Assembly: GCF_004365705.1 (NCBI RefSeq)
Contig: NZ_SOBN01000002.1
Span: 186,001-250,000 of the forward strand
Source: Streptomyces sp. 846.5
GTDB taxonomy: Bacteria; Actinomycetota; Actinomycetes; Streptomycetales; Streptomycetaceae
Direction: 5' to 3'
DNA length: 64,000 nucleotides
The position numbers were made by a program, and so were the translations under genes. Below are positions 18,229-28,227 of this stretch, piece by piece. Numbering within the stretch: the first letter of the stretch is position 1; the number at the start of each line of letters is the position of its first letter. Under the pieces are notes generated by a model. That model made no database searches. It saw only the letters and a list, made by a program, of their open reading frames with translations, and was not told the DNA's origin.

Positions 18229-20183
18229 GACTGCTCCTGCCCTTCCTTGTCGTGGCTGTCGTAGGCGTCGCGCTCATTGCCCTCGGCATCCAGACCGGCT
18301 GCGAAGCGCTCGGCCTGGAGGTGGAACAGCTCCGCGTAGCGCCCCTTGTGTTCGAGGAGGCTCTCGTGAGTGCCGTCCTCGACCACCCGCCCGTGTTCCA
18401 GCACCACGATCCGATCGGCGCGGCGCACGCTGGAGAAGCGGTGCGAGATCAGCAGCGTGGTGAGTCCATGCGTCAACTCCACGAAAGAGTCGAAGAATTC
18501 AGCCTCGGCCCGCACGTCCAGCGCGGCCGTGGGCTCATCCAGCACCAGCACCCGGGCACCGGAGTCCACCGCGTACAGCGCGCGGGCGATGGCGATGCGC
18601 TGCCACTGCCCGCCGGAGAGGTCGGCGCCGTCCTCGTACTGCCGACTGAGCACCGTATCGAAGCCGCGGGGTAGCGCCTCCAGCGTCTCCACCAGCCCGA
18701 CCTTGGCCGCTGCTTCGCGTACTGCCGCCATCTCCACCGGCCGCTCCACCGCGCCCATCGCGATGTTGTCGGTGACCGACAGCTCGAAGCGTGTGAAGTC
18801 CTGGAAGATGACGCCGATCTGACGGCGCCACGCATCGACCTCGAAGGCCCGCGCGTCCTCGCCGTCCAGCCGCACCGCCCCCGACGTCGGCTCGTACAGT
18901 CGCGTCAGCAGCTTGACCAGCGTGGTCTTACCTGCTCCGTTGAGGCCCACGATGGCGGTGCACTCACCGGCATTCAGCGTCAGTTCGAGCCCGTCCAGCA
19001 CCGCACGCTCGGAGCCGGCGTAGTGGAACGAGACCCGGTCGAAGGAGAGTTGACGCTGCGGCAGGCCCGCGGCGCTCGTCAGCTGTCCGTCCACTGGACC
19101 GCTGGTGTCCGCGGCGGCGACCAGCCGCTCGAAGTCACCGAGCGCGGTGGCCGCGCTCATGCCGAACTGTGAGGGGAAGTCCGCCTCGTGGAAGAACGCT
19201 CCCAGCAGAATCGCCGCGACCGCTGCCTGCAGGGCCACCGCAAGCCCGGTCAGGGAGGTGTGGCCCTGCGCCGCATCGCGGATGACGTAGGCCACCGCCA
19301 GAGCGTCCACCACCAGACCGAAGCACGCATACACCAAGAAGTAGTACGTCTGGTGCAGCCGCCGGGACTTCCACAACGGCTCCAGGGAGGCCAGCGCGCT
19401 GGCTCTGAACTCCCCCGTCACCCAATCCGAGAGGCCGAAGACCCGCAGCTCCTTAGCGGTGTCGGCAGACAACCCCAGCGCGCGGAAGTAGTCGCGGCGA
19501 CGCCTGTGCGGACCGATCAGCGGCCACTTGGTGCTCCACAGCCGCAGGCTGGAGCGGTGGCCGTAGCGAAACAGCATGGTCGACGTCAGAAGCGCCGCCG
19601 CCACCCACCAGCCGGCAGCCCAGCCCGCCAGCAGCGCATAGCCCAGCAAGCTGGAGTACCGAGTCACGTACCGCAGCATGCCCGCCGCGGCGTCGCCCGG
19701 CGAGACCCAACCGCTACGCAGCTGTTCCGTCGCCTCGTCCAGGCGATCCAGCGCGGCCGGGTCCTCCAACGGGCCGATACCGGTCGAGCGCAGCGACGCG
19801 GTGATCAACCGCCGGTGGAAGCGACCGTCGACCCGGTGCTTGACGATGTCGCCCAGCGCGGACTGCACTGGCACGCACAGCTGCAGCAGCACGAACGCGC
19901 CCGCCGCCAGCAGGAACGAGCCGACCAGTCCGTCCCACTGCGCCGAGCCGGTCCCGTGCGCCACCGCCCCCGGCACCCTGCCGATCACCCGGCTGGTGAA
20001 CAGCACGAACACCACGGGCAGCAGCCCGGCCAGCAAGTCCACCACGGTGAGCAGGCACAGCAGCGGCCACCCGGTGGCCGGAAGCATCGTGACGACCCGC
20101 CAACGTGCCGTAACCACTTGGTCGTACCAACTGCTCCAACGCCCGCGCACGGCGTCCTCCCCACTCCGGAAGATCCAAACCAT
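18225..20183 (-). CDS. ABC exporter, first subunit (membrane domain plus ATPase)
   Basis: A 652-residue half-transporter with an N-terminal exporter membrane domain and a C-terminal ATPase: Walker A GLNGAGKTTL, signature DLSGGQWQRIAIARAL, Walker [13 protein letters not shown] and LISHRFS. An N-terminal extension of about 30 residues precedes the first helix. The ATG at 20183 (MVWIFRSGEDAVRG) has no strong ribosome site. The downstream gene overlaps it by four bases and is its presumed partner. Both ATP sites look competent. Confidence 0.88.
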   Translation of the reverse strand: MVWIFRSGEDAVRGRWSSWYDQVVTARWRVVTMLPATGWPLLCLLTVVDLLAGLLPVVFVLFTSRVIGRVPGAVAHGTGSAQWDGLVGSFLLAAGAFVLLQLCVPVQSALGDIVKHRVDGRFHRRLITASLRSTGIGPLEDPAALDRLDEATEQLRSGWVSPGDAAAGMLRYVTRYSSLLGYALLAGWAAGWWVAAALLTSTMLFRYGHRSSLRLWSTKWPLIGPHRRRRDYFRALGLSADTAKELRVFGLSDWVTGEFRASALASLEPLWKSRRLHQTYYFLVYACFGLVVDALAVAYVIRDAAQGHTSLTGLAVALQAAVAAILLGAFFHEADFPSQFGMSAATALGDFERLVAAADTSGPVDGQLTSAAGLPQRQLSFDRVSFHYAGSERAVLDGLELTLNAGECTAIVGLNGAGKTTLVKLLTRLYEPTSGAVRLDGEDARAFEVDAWRRQIGVIFQDFTRFELSVTDNIAMGAVERPVEMAAVREAAAKVGLVETLEALPRGFDTVLSRQYEDGADLSGGQWQRIAIARALYAVDSGARVLVLDEPTAALDVRAEAEFFDSFVELTHGLTTLLISHRFSSVRRADRIVVLEHGRVVEDGTHESLLEHKGRYAELFHLQAERFAAGLDAEGNERDAYDSHDKEGQEQS

Positions 20184-20539
20184 TGCCGCCCGAAGGGAGT
20201 TGCGTCAAACGATTTCCCCACCCGGCGGATCATGGGGTGCTGCACGACCAGGCCGAGCCGAAATCGAAACCCCTCAGGCGGGACCTCGGACATGTGCCTT
20301 CGCGGAGTCAGAAGATCGGTGGCCGTGGTCACGAAGCCGCCGCGGTTGACGGCGTAGCGCCGCAGTGCGGATTTTCCTCCAGAAGCGATTTCCAAACCGA
20401 GGGATACGGCTGCTGCTCGAACGTCACTCATCCGGCGATGGCGACGCACCCTCATGCGTTGGGCAATCGACTTCCGACCTCGATATCGATGCCCCGAACA
20501 GCAGCCGATCGACACCGGCCGTGATCGCCCGGACAGCTC
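20184..20539 (-). other. Leader region of the exporter operon, possible small gene
   Basis: On the minus strand a frame from about 20431 (MSDVRAAAVSLGLEIASGG, later VPPEGFRFRLGLVVQHPMI) runs into the exporter gene in another phase. Its codon bias is weaker than in the neighbouring genes, and I recognise no family or peptide-precursor motif. It may be a decayed gene or untranslated leader. Confidence 0.25.
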
Positions 20540-20764
20540 CTAGGAGCGTGTCCCAGTATCCGGCAGGCGGCCGGTTGGCCGTGATCGGTAGGATCGGTCG
20601 TGGCCTCCCCCGTTTGCCAGCGGGAGGTACTTGCTCAGCGAGGGGCACGGGGTGTGGAGCAGCGGGCCAGTGAGGACCCCACCGGGCCTGATATTCGCTG
20701 GCGTCGGCTGGCCCCCCATGCGAGGGTGGTTCGGTCACAAGCCAGGCCGTTCAAGGGGGAACGC

Positions 20765-20986
20765 ATGCCCGCACCGTCCGGGTTCAGTTACGAGCAGCGC
20801 CCCGACGGCTCTGTTGTGGTCACCCATGGCACCCGGGTCGCGGCTCGGCTCCGGGGCTCCCGCGCGGCGGAGTTCCTGGCCGAGGCCGAGAGCGGGGACC
20901 TGCAGCTGGTGATGGCTCGCTGGACCGGCAATTACAAGCGCGGCAACGAGCGCACCGCCAAGCGGCACCCCCGCAACAGTCAGTGA
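20765..20986 (+). CDS. Small conserved actinobacterial protein (73 aa), function unknown
   Basis: Starts at ATG 20765 after a strong AAGGGGGAA ribosome site; MPAPSGFSYEQRPDGSVVV is followed by an AARLRGSRAAEFLAE segment and ends WTGNYKRGNERTAKRHPRN. I recognise this as a small protein family common in Streptomyces genomes, with the conserved TGNYKRGNER tail. No function is known to me. It lies between the inverted ends of a degenerate IS1182-like element, so it may have been captured by it, or the element's left end may have landed upstream by deletion. Confidence 0.75.
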   Translation: MPAPSGFSYEQRPDGSVVVTHGTRVAARLRGSRAAEFLAEAESGDLQLVMARWTGNYKRGNERTAKRHPRNSQ

Positions 20987-21037
20987 TGCATCAGAGCAGG
21001 GCCACCGGAACACCGACCCGCCTGCGTTTCGAAGCTT

Positions 21038-22016
21038 CAGGCCAACGCCTCCAAGCACAAGGCGATGAGCTACGACCGGCTCATCGCCAAGGAGGAACGC
21101 GTCAAGGCCGACATCGCCGAACTGGAAGCGATGGCCGCCGCGTTGCTGGCCGACGCCGAAGCGAGCGACACGACCGAGGATCAGATCTTCGGCGTCGACG
21201 GCAAGGACACCGACCTGCCCACCGGGCTGGACCGCCGCGAGAAGCGCCTGGCCAAGATGCAGGCCGCCCGTGCCCAGATCCAGGCCGAAGCCCGCCAAAA
21301 CACGCACGCCCAGGAGAAGGACCGCGCCGCCAGGAACGCGCCCACGCCCATGACGAGCAGGCCGTCACCGACGCGGGCGACAAGGCCCGCCGCGAAGGCC
21401 CGCCCCAAGCCGAAGGCCCAGGCCAACTTCACCGACCCCGACTCGCGGATCATGAAGAACGGCGCCGGCGCCTACATCCAGGCCTACAACGCCCAAGTCG
21501 TCGACACCGAACAGCAGGTCATCACCGCCGCCGACGTGACCACGAACGCCTCGGACGCGCTGAACTACACCACGATGCTCGACCAGTGCCCGGCGAACAC
21601 CGGCATCCACCCCAGGCAGGCACTGGTCGACGCCGGATACTGCTCCGAGAGGAACCTCGAAGCCGCCAAGGACCGCCAACTCACCTGCGGCACCGATACG
21701 TTCATGGCAACCGGACGCCTGGCCCACGACGAGCAGGTCCCGCCCGCACCAGGCGGACGCATACCGGCGAACGCCACGCTGAAGGAACGCATGGCCCGCA
21801 AACTGCGGACCAAACCCGGCAAGGCCGCCTACCGCCGCCGCAAGGCCATCGTCGAACCCGTCTTCGGCCAGATCACGACCTGCCAGAACGGCCGCCAGCT
21901 CCTCCTGCGAGGCGAGGACGGCGCCCGAGGAGAGCGGCGCCTGCTGGCCGCCTGCCACAACCCTCAAGATCTTCCGACACACCAGAACCGCCGGCCTCAC
22001 CGCGGCGATCGGCTGA
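21038..22016 (+). pseudogene. IS1182-family transposase remnant
   Basis: The frame begins without a start at QANASKHKAMSYDRLIAKEE and continues to PDSRIMKNG, the YNAQVVD segment, DAGYCSERNL and the C-terminal AAYRRRKAIVEPVFGQI with its catalytic glutamate. The N-terminal part with the first catalytic aspartate is missing. Near 21960 a one-base shift moves the end (TLKIFRHTRTAGLTAAIG) into another frame that stops at 22016. The transposase is inactive. Confidence 0.85.
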
Positions 22017-22164
22017 CAGCCCCGGCCACCGGGCCTCCTTCAGACCGCCTCCCGGGCCGACAGGACCCGGCTCCCACCCCAGCAGACACACACCGGGCAA
22101 CCACGACCGACCCCGCCGACCGCGACCGCCCGAACGCTTGCCCGTTACTGACCCACGCTCCTAG

Positions 22165-23607
22165 TAGGGCTTTGTTAGGTACCCCAAGTGCTCTTTGTCG
22201 GGTAGGTTGTGATCTTCTGTCAGGGTGACACCTGAGGAGATGGAAGAGGTCCGTCCGCGCCTGGAGGCGTTCGCGGCGGAGATGCTGGGTTCGCTGGCGC
22301 GCCGCGATCAGCGGGCGAAGGGCGAGCAGTACCTGCGTGGGCTGATGCTGGACGGCAAGCGCAAGTCGATGCAGCCGATGGCCGAGCGCCTGGGCGTGGA
22401 CCACCAGCAGCTCCAGCAGTTCGTCTCCTCGTCAACGTGGGACTATGTCAAAGTCCGTGAGCGGATGGCCCGTTGGGCTGCGGCGCACATCTCCCCGCAG
22501 GCGTACGCCATCGACGACGTGGGCTTCCGCAAGGACGGCTACGACTCCCCGGGGGTCGCCCGGATGTACTGCGGTGCGCTGGGCAAGCGCGGCAACTGCC
22601 AGGTCGGGGTCAGCGTCAACCTGGTCTCCGATCGTGCCTCCTCGGCGTTGAACTGGCGGCTGTTCCTGCCCGAGAGCTGGGACGACACCCTGCAGGGCGG
22701 GGACGTGCTGCTGGCCGACGCGATCGCCCGGCGGCGCGACAGGGCGGGGGTGCCCGACACCGAGCGGCACCGGGAGAAGTGGCGACTGGCCCTGGACATG
22801 CTCGACCAGGCCCGCGGGGACTGGGAGCTGCCTGACCTGCCGGTGGTCGCCGACGCCGGCTACGGCGACACCACCGAGTTCCGCCAGGGCCTGACCGAGC
22901 GCGGCCTGGCCTACGCGGTCGCGGTCAAGGGCACCACCACCGCGTATCCCGGCGACGCGGTTCCCGAGCGAGCGGCCTACAGCGGCCGCAGGCGTCCGCC
23001 CGTCCCCGCCTACCGGCAGCCGCACAGCACGCTGCGCGCACTGGCCCTGGCCGCCGGGCGCGGAGGCGTGCGCACCGTCACCTGGTGCCAGGGCAGCAGG
23101 GCCACCAAACACAACCCCAACGCCGAGATGCGCTCACAGTTCCTGGCCCTGCGGGTCCGGCCCGCCAACCGCACCATCCAGCGCGCTGCCGACGGCTCCC
23201 TGCCCGAGTGCTGGCTGCTGGTGCAGTGGCCGCCCGACTGCGCGGAGCCCACCGACTACTGGCTCTCGACGATGCCCGCCGACACCCCGCTACGCGAGCT
23301 GGTCCGAATCGCCAAGATCCGCTGGCGGGTCGAGCACGACTACCGAGAACTGAAGGACGGCCTGGGGCTGGACCACTTCGAGGGCCGCAACTTCCACGGC
23401 TGGCACCGCCACGTCACCCTCGCCTCCCTCGCACAGGCCTTCTGCACGATGCTCAGGACCGACCCAAAAGCCCCTGCGCCGGCCTGACCCTGTACGCGGT
23501 CCTCCGCGAACTCCAGGCCCTTCTGGCCACCTGGACCGGCGCCTGCACGATATGCGGCCAACCCGCACCGACACCGGAACCACACCACAGAACCTAACAA
23601 AGCCCTA
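22165..23607 (+). mobile_element. IS701-like element, copy 1
   Basis: A 1443-bp element with ends TAGGGCTTTGTTAGGT and its inverted copy ACCTAACAAAGCCCTA. It is flanked by CTAG on both sides (22161-22164 and 23608-23611), fitting the YTAR target duplication of the IS701 family. It sits exactly in the right target duplication of the IS1182-like element. An identical copy lies inverted at 29935-31377. Confidence 0.92.
22225..23487 (+). CDS. IS701-family transposase (copy 1)
   Basis: A 420-residue DDE transposase. The N-terminal region has MQPMAERLGVDHQQLQQFVS. Catalytic-type motifs are YAIDDVGFRKDG, VVADAGYGD and KIRWRVEHDYRELKDGLGLD. The frame is intact and identical to the copy at 30055-31317, so transposition was recent. 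Start GTG at 22225; a short leader separates it from the left terminal repeat. Confidence 0.93.
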   Translation: MTPEEMEEVRPRLEAFAAEMLGSLARRDQRAKGEQYLRGLMLDGKRKSMQPMAERLGVDHQQLQQFVSSSTWDYVKVRERMARWAAAHISPQAYAIDDVGFRKDGYDSPGVARMYCGALGKRGNCQVGVSVNLVSDRASSALNWRLFLPESWDDTLQGGDVLLADAIARRRDRAGVPDTERHREKWRLALDMLDQARGDWELPDLPVVADAGYGDTTEFRQGLTERGLAYAVAVKGTTTAYPGDAVPERAAYSGRRRPPVPAYRQPHSTLRALALAAGRGGVRTVTWCQGSRATKHNPNAEMRSQFLALRVRPANRTIQRAADGSLPECWLLVQWPPDCAEPTDYWLSTMPADTPLRELVRIAKIRWRVEHDYRELKDGLGLDHFEGRNFHGWHRHVTLASLAQAFCTMLRTDPKAPAPA

Positions 23608-23664
23608 CTAGCAGCCGACGCGGGAATCTTGGTGTTCTGCTGCCGGTGATCACGGTGTGACGGA

Positions 23665-25300
23665 TCAGTGTCCGGGGGCGAGCGAGGACAGGAGGGTCCG
23701 AATCCTCACGGCCTCCTCCGGGTCCCAGGACCGCCAGAGCATCTCGGCGTCCGTGAGGTAGCCGCGCGCCTGGTCCGTACGGTCGATCTTGAGCATGATC
23801 TGGCCGAGGTCCGTGAGGACGGTTGCCTCGGTGGGCCGATCGCCCGAGGCATGCGCAAGGGGAAGCGCCGATTGGAGGTACGACAGGGCCTCGTCGAACC
23901 GGCCGTCGCGCTCATGGATCTCACCCAGGTTGAGGAGAGCTGCGGCTTCGTCAGCGGCGTCGCCCAGTTCCCGGCTGATCGCGAGGCACTGCTCCTGATA
24001 GTCGATCGCCTCTTCGACCGCCCCGATGTCGGCAGCGAGGATACCGAGGTTGTTCAATGCGTGAGCCTCAGCACTTCGACGTCCCAGGGCGCGGGCGAGT
24101 GCGAGCGCCCGAAGGGTGTGCTCCTTGGATTCTCCGAGCCTGCGCTGATCCTTGAGCACATTGCCAAGGTTGATGAGCCCCGACAGTTCACCGACGTGGT
24201 CGCCCAGTTCTCGCCTGATCGTCACGGAGGAGGTGAGGTGGGCAGCGGCGGCCTCAAGTTGACGGCTCCGCCCCGTGGCGATGCCGAGACCGTTGAGCAA
24301 ATGGGCTTCGAGGACTCGGTCGCCCCGTGCTCTGGCGCTCGCCAGCCCGGTCTCTCCGCAGAAGATCGCAGTCTGCCAGTGGGCCCCGAGGTTGAGGTAG
24401 CCCTGAATGATCGTGGGGAAGACGGCGGCGATGTCGTGGAACTCCCGGGACGCGGCCATGGCGGTGACGACCGGCAGCGCGCTGCGCTCGGCCTCGAACC
24501 ATTCCAGTGCTTGCGCGTAGCCCTCAAATGCCTGCGCGGGCTGCAGTTCGAGGTTCGCCGTCTCCGGTCGGCGCGTATGCGGGCGAAGCACCTTGTCCGC
24601 GGCAACGGCGTTCGCCAGGTACCAGGAGGCCAGTCTCCTCGTCGCCTGCCGTTGGGCGGCCGAGTCCTCCTGGATGCTCGCGCGTTCGGTCGCGAAGACC
24701 CGCAGCAGATCGTGGAACCGGTAGCGGCCGGGAACAGGGCTGGTCAGCAGGCAGGCGTCCACGAGGAGTTCGAGTGACTCCTCCACACGGTCCGTAGGCG
24801 CCCCGACGAGGGAGACTGCTGCCGACAGGCTGATCTCCGACATCGGGGACAAGCCCAGCAGACGAAACACCCGGGCTGGTGCGATCCCGGACTCGGACGG
24901 CCTGGGCAGGTTGTCGTAGCTCGCGCGGAAGCTGGTTCGGATGGCGATGTCGTCGACGCTCAACTCATCGAGCCTGCGTCGTTCGTCCAGCAAACGGTCT
25001 GCCAGCGTGCTCACGTCCCAAGCCCTGCGGCCCACCAGGCGTGCGGCGGCGATCCGCAGAGCAAGTGGCAGGCCCGCGCAGCACGCGAGCACGTGCGCGG
25101 TGGCCTCGGGCTCGGCGGCGACCCGCGTCGCACCGATCACCGTCTCAAACAGTTCTCTTGCCGTGCTCGCGTCGAGCACGTCGAGATCCACCGCACACGC
25201 CCCAGCAAGACTGGGTAGCCTGCGGCGACTGGTGATCAGCACTCCACAACTGCCCGAGCCGGGGAGCAGCCCCTCTCTGACAGTCTCGACAGAGACGCCC
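23665..25300 (-). pseudogene. AfsR/SARP-family regulator, C-terminal half (NB-ARC end and TPR repeats)
   Basis: Without a start of its own, the frame continues the regulator interrupted by the IS3 element: LLPGSGSCGVLITSRRRLPS (end of the NB-ARC core), CCAGLPLALRIAAARLVGR, a winged-helix part with FHDLLRVFATERA, then several TPR repeats (ALNNLGILAADIGAVEEAID, LNLGEIHERDGRFDEAL). In AfsR-type proteins this half controls the DNA-binding half. An internal GTG or ATG could start a separate protein, but no good ribosome site is evident. Confidence 0.85.
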
Positions 25301-25345
25301 GGAATGTCGGGTTAGTCTAGATGGACGAGACAGGAGCACTTCGGC

Positions 25346-25741
25346 ATGGCCAGTACCACCACCCCCGCGTCCGGCTCCGGGCAGGACCCGGCGCCCCGCC
25401 CGAAGCGGCGCACGTTCACGGCGCAGTACAAGCTGCGGATCGTCGCTGAGTACGACGCGGCCCCGAACGGCGAGAAGGGCGCGATCCTGCGCCGCGAGCG
25501 GCTCTACCACTCGCACATCATCGAGTGGCGGGCCGCGCGCGACGCCGCTGCGGCGGCCACCCTGGTCGACCAGCGCACCTCCGCGGCCCGGCCGAAGAAG
25601 GCCGCCGAACAGGCGGAACTTGAGCGGCTGCGCAAGAAGGTCGCCCGCCTCGAGAAGGACGTGGCGCATCGCGACGCCGCTTTGGAGCTGCTGGGAAAAA
25701 CACACGCGCTCTTGGAGAGGCTCTCCGAGAGCGCGGGCTGA
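25346..25741 (+). CDS. IS3-family transposase OrfA
   Basis: A 131-residue DNA-binding subunit: helix-turn-helix (RRTFTAQYKLRIVAEYDAAP, ILRRERLYHSHIIEW) followed by a leucine-zipper coiled coil (AELERLRKKVARLEKDVAHR). It ends at 25741, downstream of a GGGAAAA slip site where ribosomes can shift back one base to make the OrfAB transposase. Confidence 0.9.
   Translation: MASTTTPASGSGQDPAPRPKRRTFTAQYKLRIVAEYDAAPNGEKGAILRRERLYHSHIIEWRAARDAAAAATLVDQRTSAARPKKAAEQAELERLRKKVARLEKDVAHRDAALELLGKTHALLERLSESAG
25693..25700 (+). other. Programmed -1 frameshift site of the IS3 element
   Basis: GGGAAAAA at 25693-25700, read in the orfA frame as G GGA AAA, fits the X XXY YYZ slippery heptamer. A shift to -1 here continues as ...ELLGKNTRALGEALRERG... 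into OrfB without a stop, keeping the coiled coil. Confidence 0.7.
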
Positions 25742-25794
25742 AGCACGCCGCCGAGCCCCTGCTCGACGAGGCGTTCACCGGCCTGGAACGGGAG

Positions 25795-26766
25795 TTGAAC
25801 ACCACGGCGGCCTGCCGGCTGACCGGACGCTCGCGAGCCACGCACTACCGGCGCCTGCACCCGCCGACGCCGCGCGAGCGCGCACCGCGCCCCTCGCCGG
25901 CTTCCGCGCTTTCCACGACCGAGCGGCAGGCCGTGCTGGACCTGCTCAACCGCCCGCAGTACGCCGACCTCGCCCCGGCCCAGGTCTGGGCCCGGGAACT
26001 GGACGAGGGCCGATACCACTGCTCGGAACGCACCATGTATCGGATCCTGGAGGCCGCCGGGCAGAGCGGGGAACGCCGCAGGCTGGCCTCCCATCCGGCC
26101 AAGACCGTCCCCCAGTTGCGGGCCACAGCCCCGTGCCAGGTACTGACCTGGGACATCACCAAGGTTCAGGGGCCGAACAAGGGCGAGTGGTACCACGCCT
26201 ACGTCATCATCGACATCTACAGCCGCTACATCTGCGGCTGGACCGTGGAACGCGCCGAATCCGCCGACCGCGCCGAGGAGTTGATCCGCGAGACCATCGA
26301 GCGCAACGGCATCGTGCCCGAAACCGTCCACGCGGACCGGGGCACCGCGATGACCTCCAAGAAGGTCTCCCAACTGCTGATCGACCTCGGCGTCACCAGA
26401 AGCCACTCCCGACCCAAGGTCAGCAACGACAACCCCTTCAGCGAGTCGAACTTCAAGACCATGAAGTACATGAGCGACTTCCCAAAATCATTCAACTCAC
26501 TTGAAGAAGCCCGTAGTTGGTTCGACGGGTTCATCTCGTACTACAACCACGAGCACCGCCACTCGGGCATCGGCCTGCACACCCCGGCGTCAGTCCACTT
26601 CGGCACCGCCGAACTGGTCCGCGAACAGCGGGCCACCACCCTTGCCGAAGCTTACGCCCGCCACCCCGAACGCTTCGCCCGTCGACCCCAGCCACCCAAA
26701 CTCCCGGAACAGGTCTGGATCAACGAACCCCAACCAGAGACAGAACCGGCACAACAGTCTTCATAG
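25795..26766 (+). CDS. IS3-family transposase OrfB (catalytic)
   Basis: A 323-residue frame as counted from a GTG/TTG-type or fused start; the open frame extends upstream to the slip site, so it is probably made only as OrfAB. It has an HTH_21-like region (ERTMYRILEAAGQSGER) and an rve integrase core with D (LTWDITKVQG), D (TVHADRGTAM) and E (NPFSESNFKTMKY). The residues are intact, and the product should move the element. Confidence 0.92.
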   Translation: MNTTAACRLTGRSRATHYRRLHPPTPRERAPRPSPASALSTTERQAVLDLLNRPQYADLAPAQVWARELDEGRYHCSERTMYRILEAAGQSGERRRLASHPAKTVPQLRATAPCQVLTWDITKVQGPNKGEWYHAYVIIDIYSRYICGWTVERAESADRAEELIRETIERNGIVPETVHADRGTAMTSKKVSQLLIDLGVTRSHSRPKVSNDNPFSESNFKTMKYMSDFPKSFNSLEEARSWFDGFISYYNHEHRHSGIGLHTPASVHFGTAELVREQRATTLAEAYARHPERFARRPQPPKLPEQVWINEPQPETEPAQQSS

Positions 26767-26799
26767 CATCAAATCGTCTCATTTGACTTGACAAGTTCC

Positions 26800-28035
26800 G
26801 AGCGGCCTGATCTGGGTGATGTCCTTGGCGTTGTCGAGGACGACAAGTGTGCGGCGGCCTGCCAACAGGCTCCGGTAGCGGGTCGCGCGGGCATCCCGGT
26901 CCAGGGGCATGTCGGTCTCCGGCACGCCGAGTTCCCGCAGGAAACCCGCCAGCACTTCATTAGCTTCCGCCGGGGCCGCGTCGACTCCGTGCAGATCCAC
27001 ATACAGTTGACCGTCCGGGAAGTCCGGGACCAGTTGATGGGCGACATGCACGGCGAGTGTCGTCTTGCCGACGCCGCCTGTGCCGGAAACGACTGAGATG
27101 GCCACCGGGCGCGCCTGCCCGGAGACCGCGGCGGAGCTCAGAACCGCACGGATGCGTGCGACGTCCTCCTCCCGGCCGGTGAAGTCAGCGATGTCGGCGG
27201 GTAGCTGCGAGGGGTCGGGCACCGTGGAGGAGTGAAGGACCGTGCGTGGCCGTGGGGCGGTGTACAACAGGGAAGGATCCAGTCCCAGGATCCGCTGGTG
27301 GACCTGTGCGAGGGTTGGGCCCGGCTCAACGCCCAATTCGCGGCTGAGGAGTTCGCGGACGACCCGATAGACCTTCAGCGCGTCGGCCTGCCGGCCGCTC
27401 CGGTACAGGGCAATCATGAGCAGACCCGACAAGTTCTCCCGGAACGGGTTTTCGGCCTGCAACGGTGATACGAGCTCCACCGCCTCGCTGTGCCGCCCCA
27501 GTTCGAGCTCCATCTCCGCCAGGCGTATGCGGGCCTGGAGCCGCCCTTCCAGGAGGCTCGGACGCTCGCTTCGGGTCAGGGGGCCTTCGGCGAGGTCCTC
27601 CAGGGGTTCCCCTCTCCATAGCCCCAGGGCTGCACGCAGTTCCCCGGCCGCAGTGTCCCAGTCCTCACGCGCCGCGGCGGTCTCCGCCCTGTCGCGCAGT
27701 GCGGCGAAGTCAAGCGTGTCCAGCTCACCGTCCTCCCGGATCTCGATGGCATAGCCCGGTGGGCGTGTCAGGATCCGTGCGCCGGGCACGGGCCCGAGCG
27801 AGCGCCGCAGGCGCATGACATAGCTGCGCAAGGTGGCGGCGGTTTCGGTGGAAGGAGACCTGTCCCAGACCTGAGCCGCCAGTTCGTGGGCAGCGACGGT
27901 CCTGTTGGGACGTGTGAGGAGCACGGCCAGCAGTGTTCGCTGACGGCCGGGTGGTACGTGCCTCCCGGTTCCCGCGTGACTCGCCTGTAACGGACCGAGC
28001 AATCCGAACCGGACCTGCTCTGAACTCTCCGGCAC
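26800..28035 (-). pseudogene. AfsR/SARP-family regulator, N-terminal half (SARP DNA-binding, BTAD and start of NB-ARC)
   Basis: GTG at 28035 is preceded by GGAAGGGAGC. The protein begins VPESSEQVRFGLLGPLQ, with an OmpR-type winged helix (TAATLRSYVMRLRRSLG), a bacterial transcriptional activation domain (RSGRQADALKVYRVVRELL) and an NB-ARC Walker A (SGTGGVGKTTLAVHVA), then Walker B-like RTLVVLDNAKDI. It then reads six codons into the IS3 element and stops at 26779 (418 residues). The sensor/TPR half is cut off, but the activator part is whole. It could therefore act as a small SARP, possibly without control by the lost half. Confidence 0.85.
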
Positions 28036-28227
28036 GTTCCAGCTCCCTTCCAACGTCCATGAGCCGCGTCCGGCCCCGTGCCACGCGGATGCCACACGGG
28101 TGCCACGGCGCGGTGCGAGTTTAGTCATGGCGTCGGGGAGTTCCCCGAAGTCTGCTGACTGCGGCAGCCCTTGACTGCGAGAGCGCGGCGGATGCGAACG
28201 CCCGAGGCACAAGGAGAGAAGACAGAC

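Larger units (their letters stand above)
20544..22160 (+). mobile_element. Degenerate IS1182-like element with CTAG target duplications
   Basis: Inverted ends start GAGCGTGTCCCAGTA at 20544 and, read inward from 22160, GAGCGTGGGTCAGTA, flanked by CTAG at 20540-20543 and 22161-22164. Inside are an N-terminally truncated, frameshifted IS1182 transposase and a separate 73-residue gene in the place where the transposase N-terminus should be. An IS701-like element later inserted into the right CTAG. Confidence 0.7.
25301..26799 (+). mobile_element. IS3-family element inside the SARP regulator gene
   Basis: About 1.5 kb with imperfect ends GGAATGTC... and ...GACAAGTTCC and two overlapping transposase frames. 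The right end is confirmed by a second, diverged partial copy that ends at the same bases (54054). No matching target duplication is visible, and the regulator halves do not join perfectly in frame without assuming one. Insertion may have been followed by a small deletion. Confidence 0.85.
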
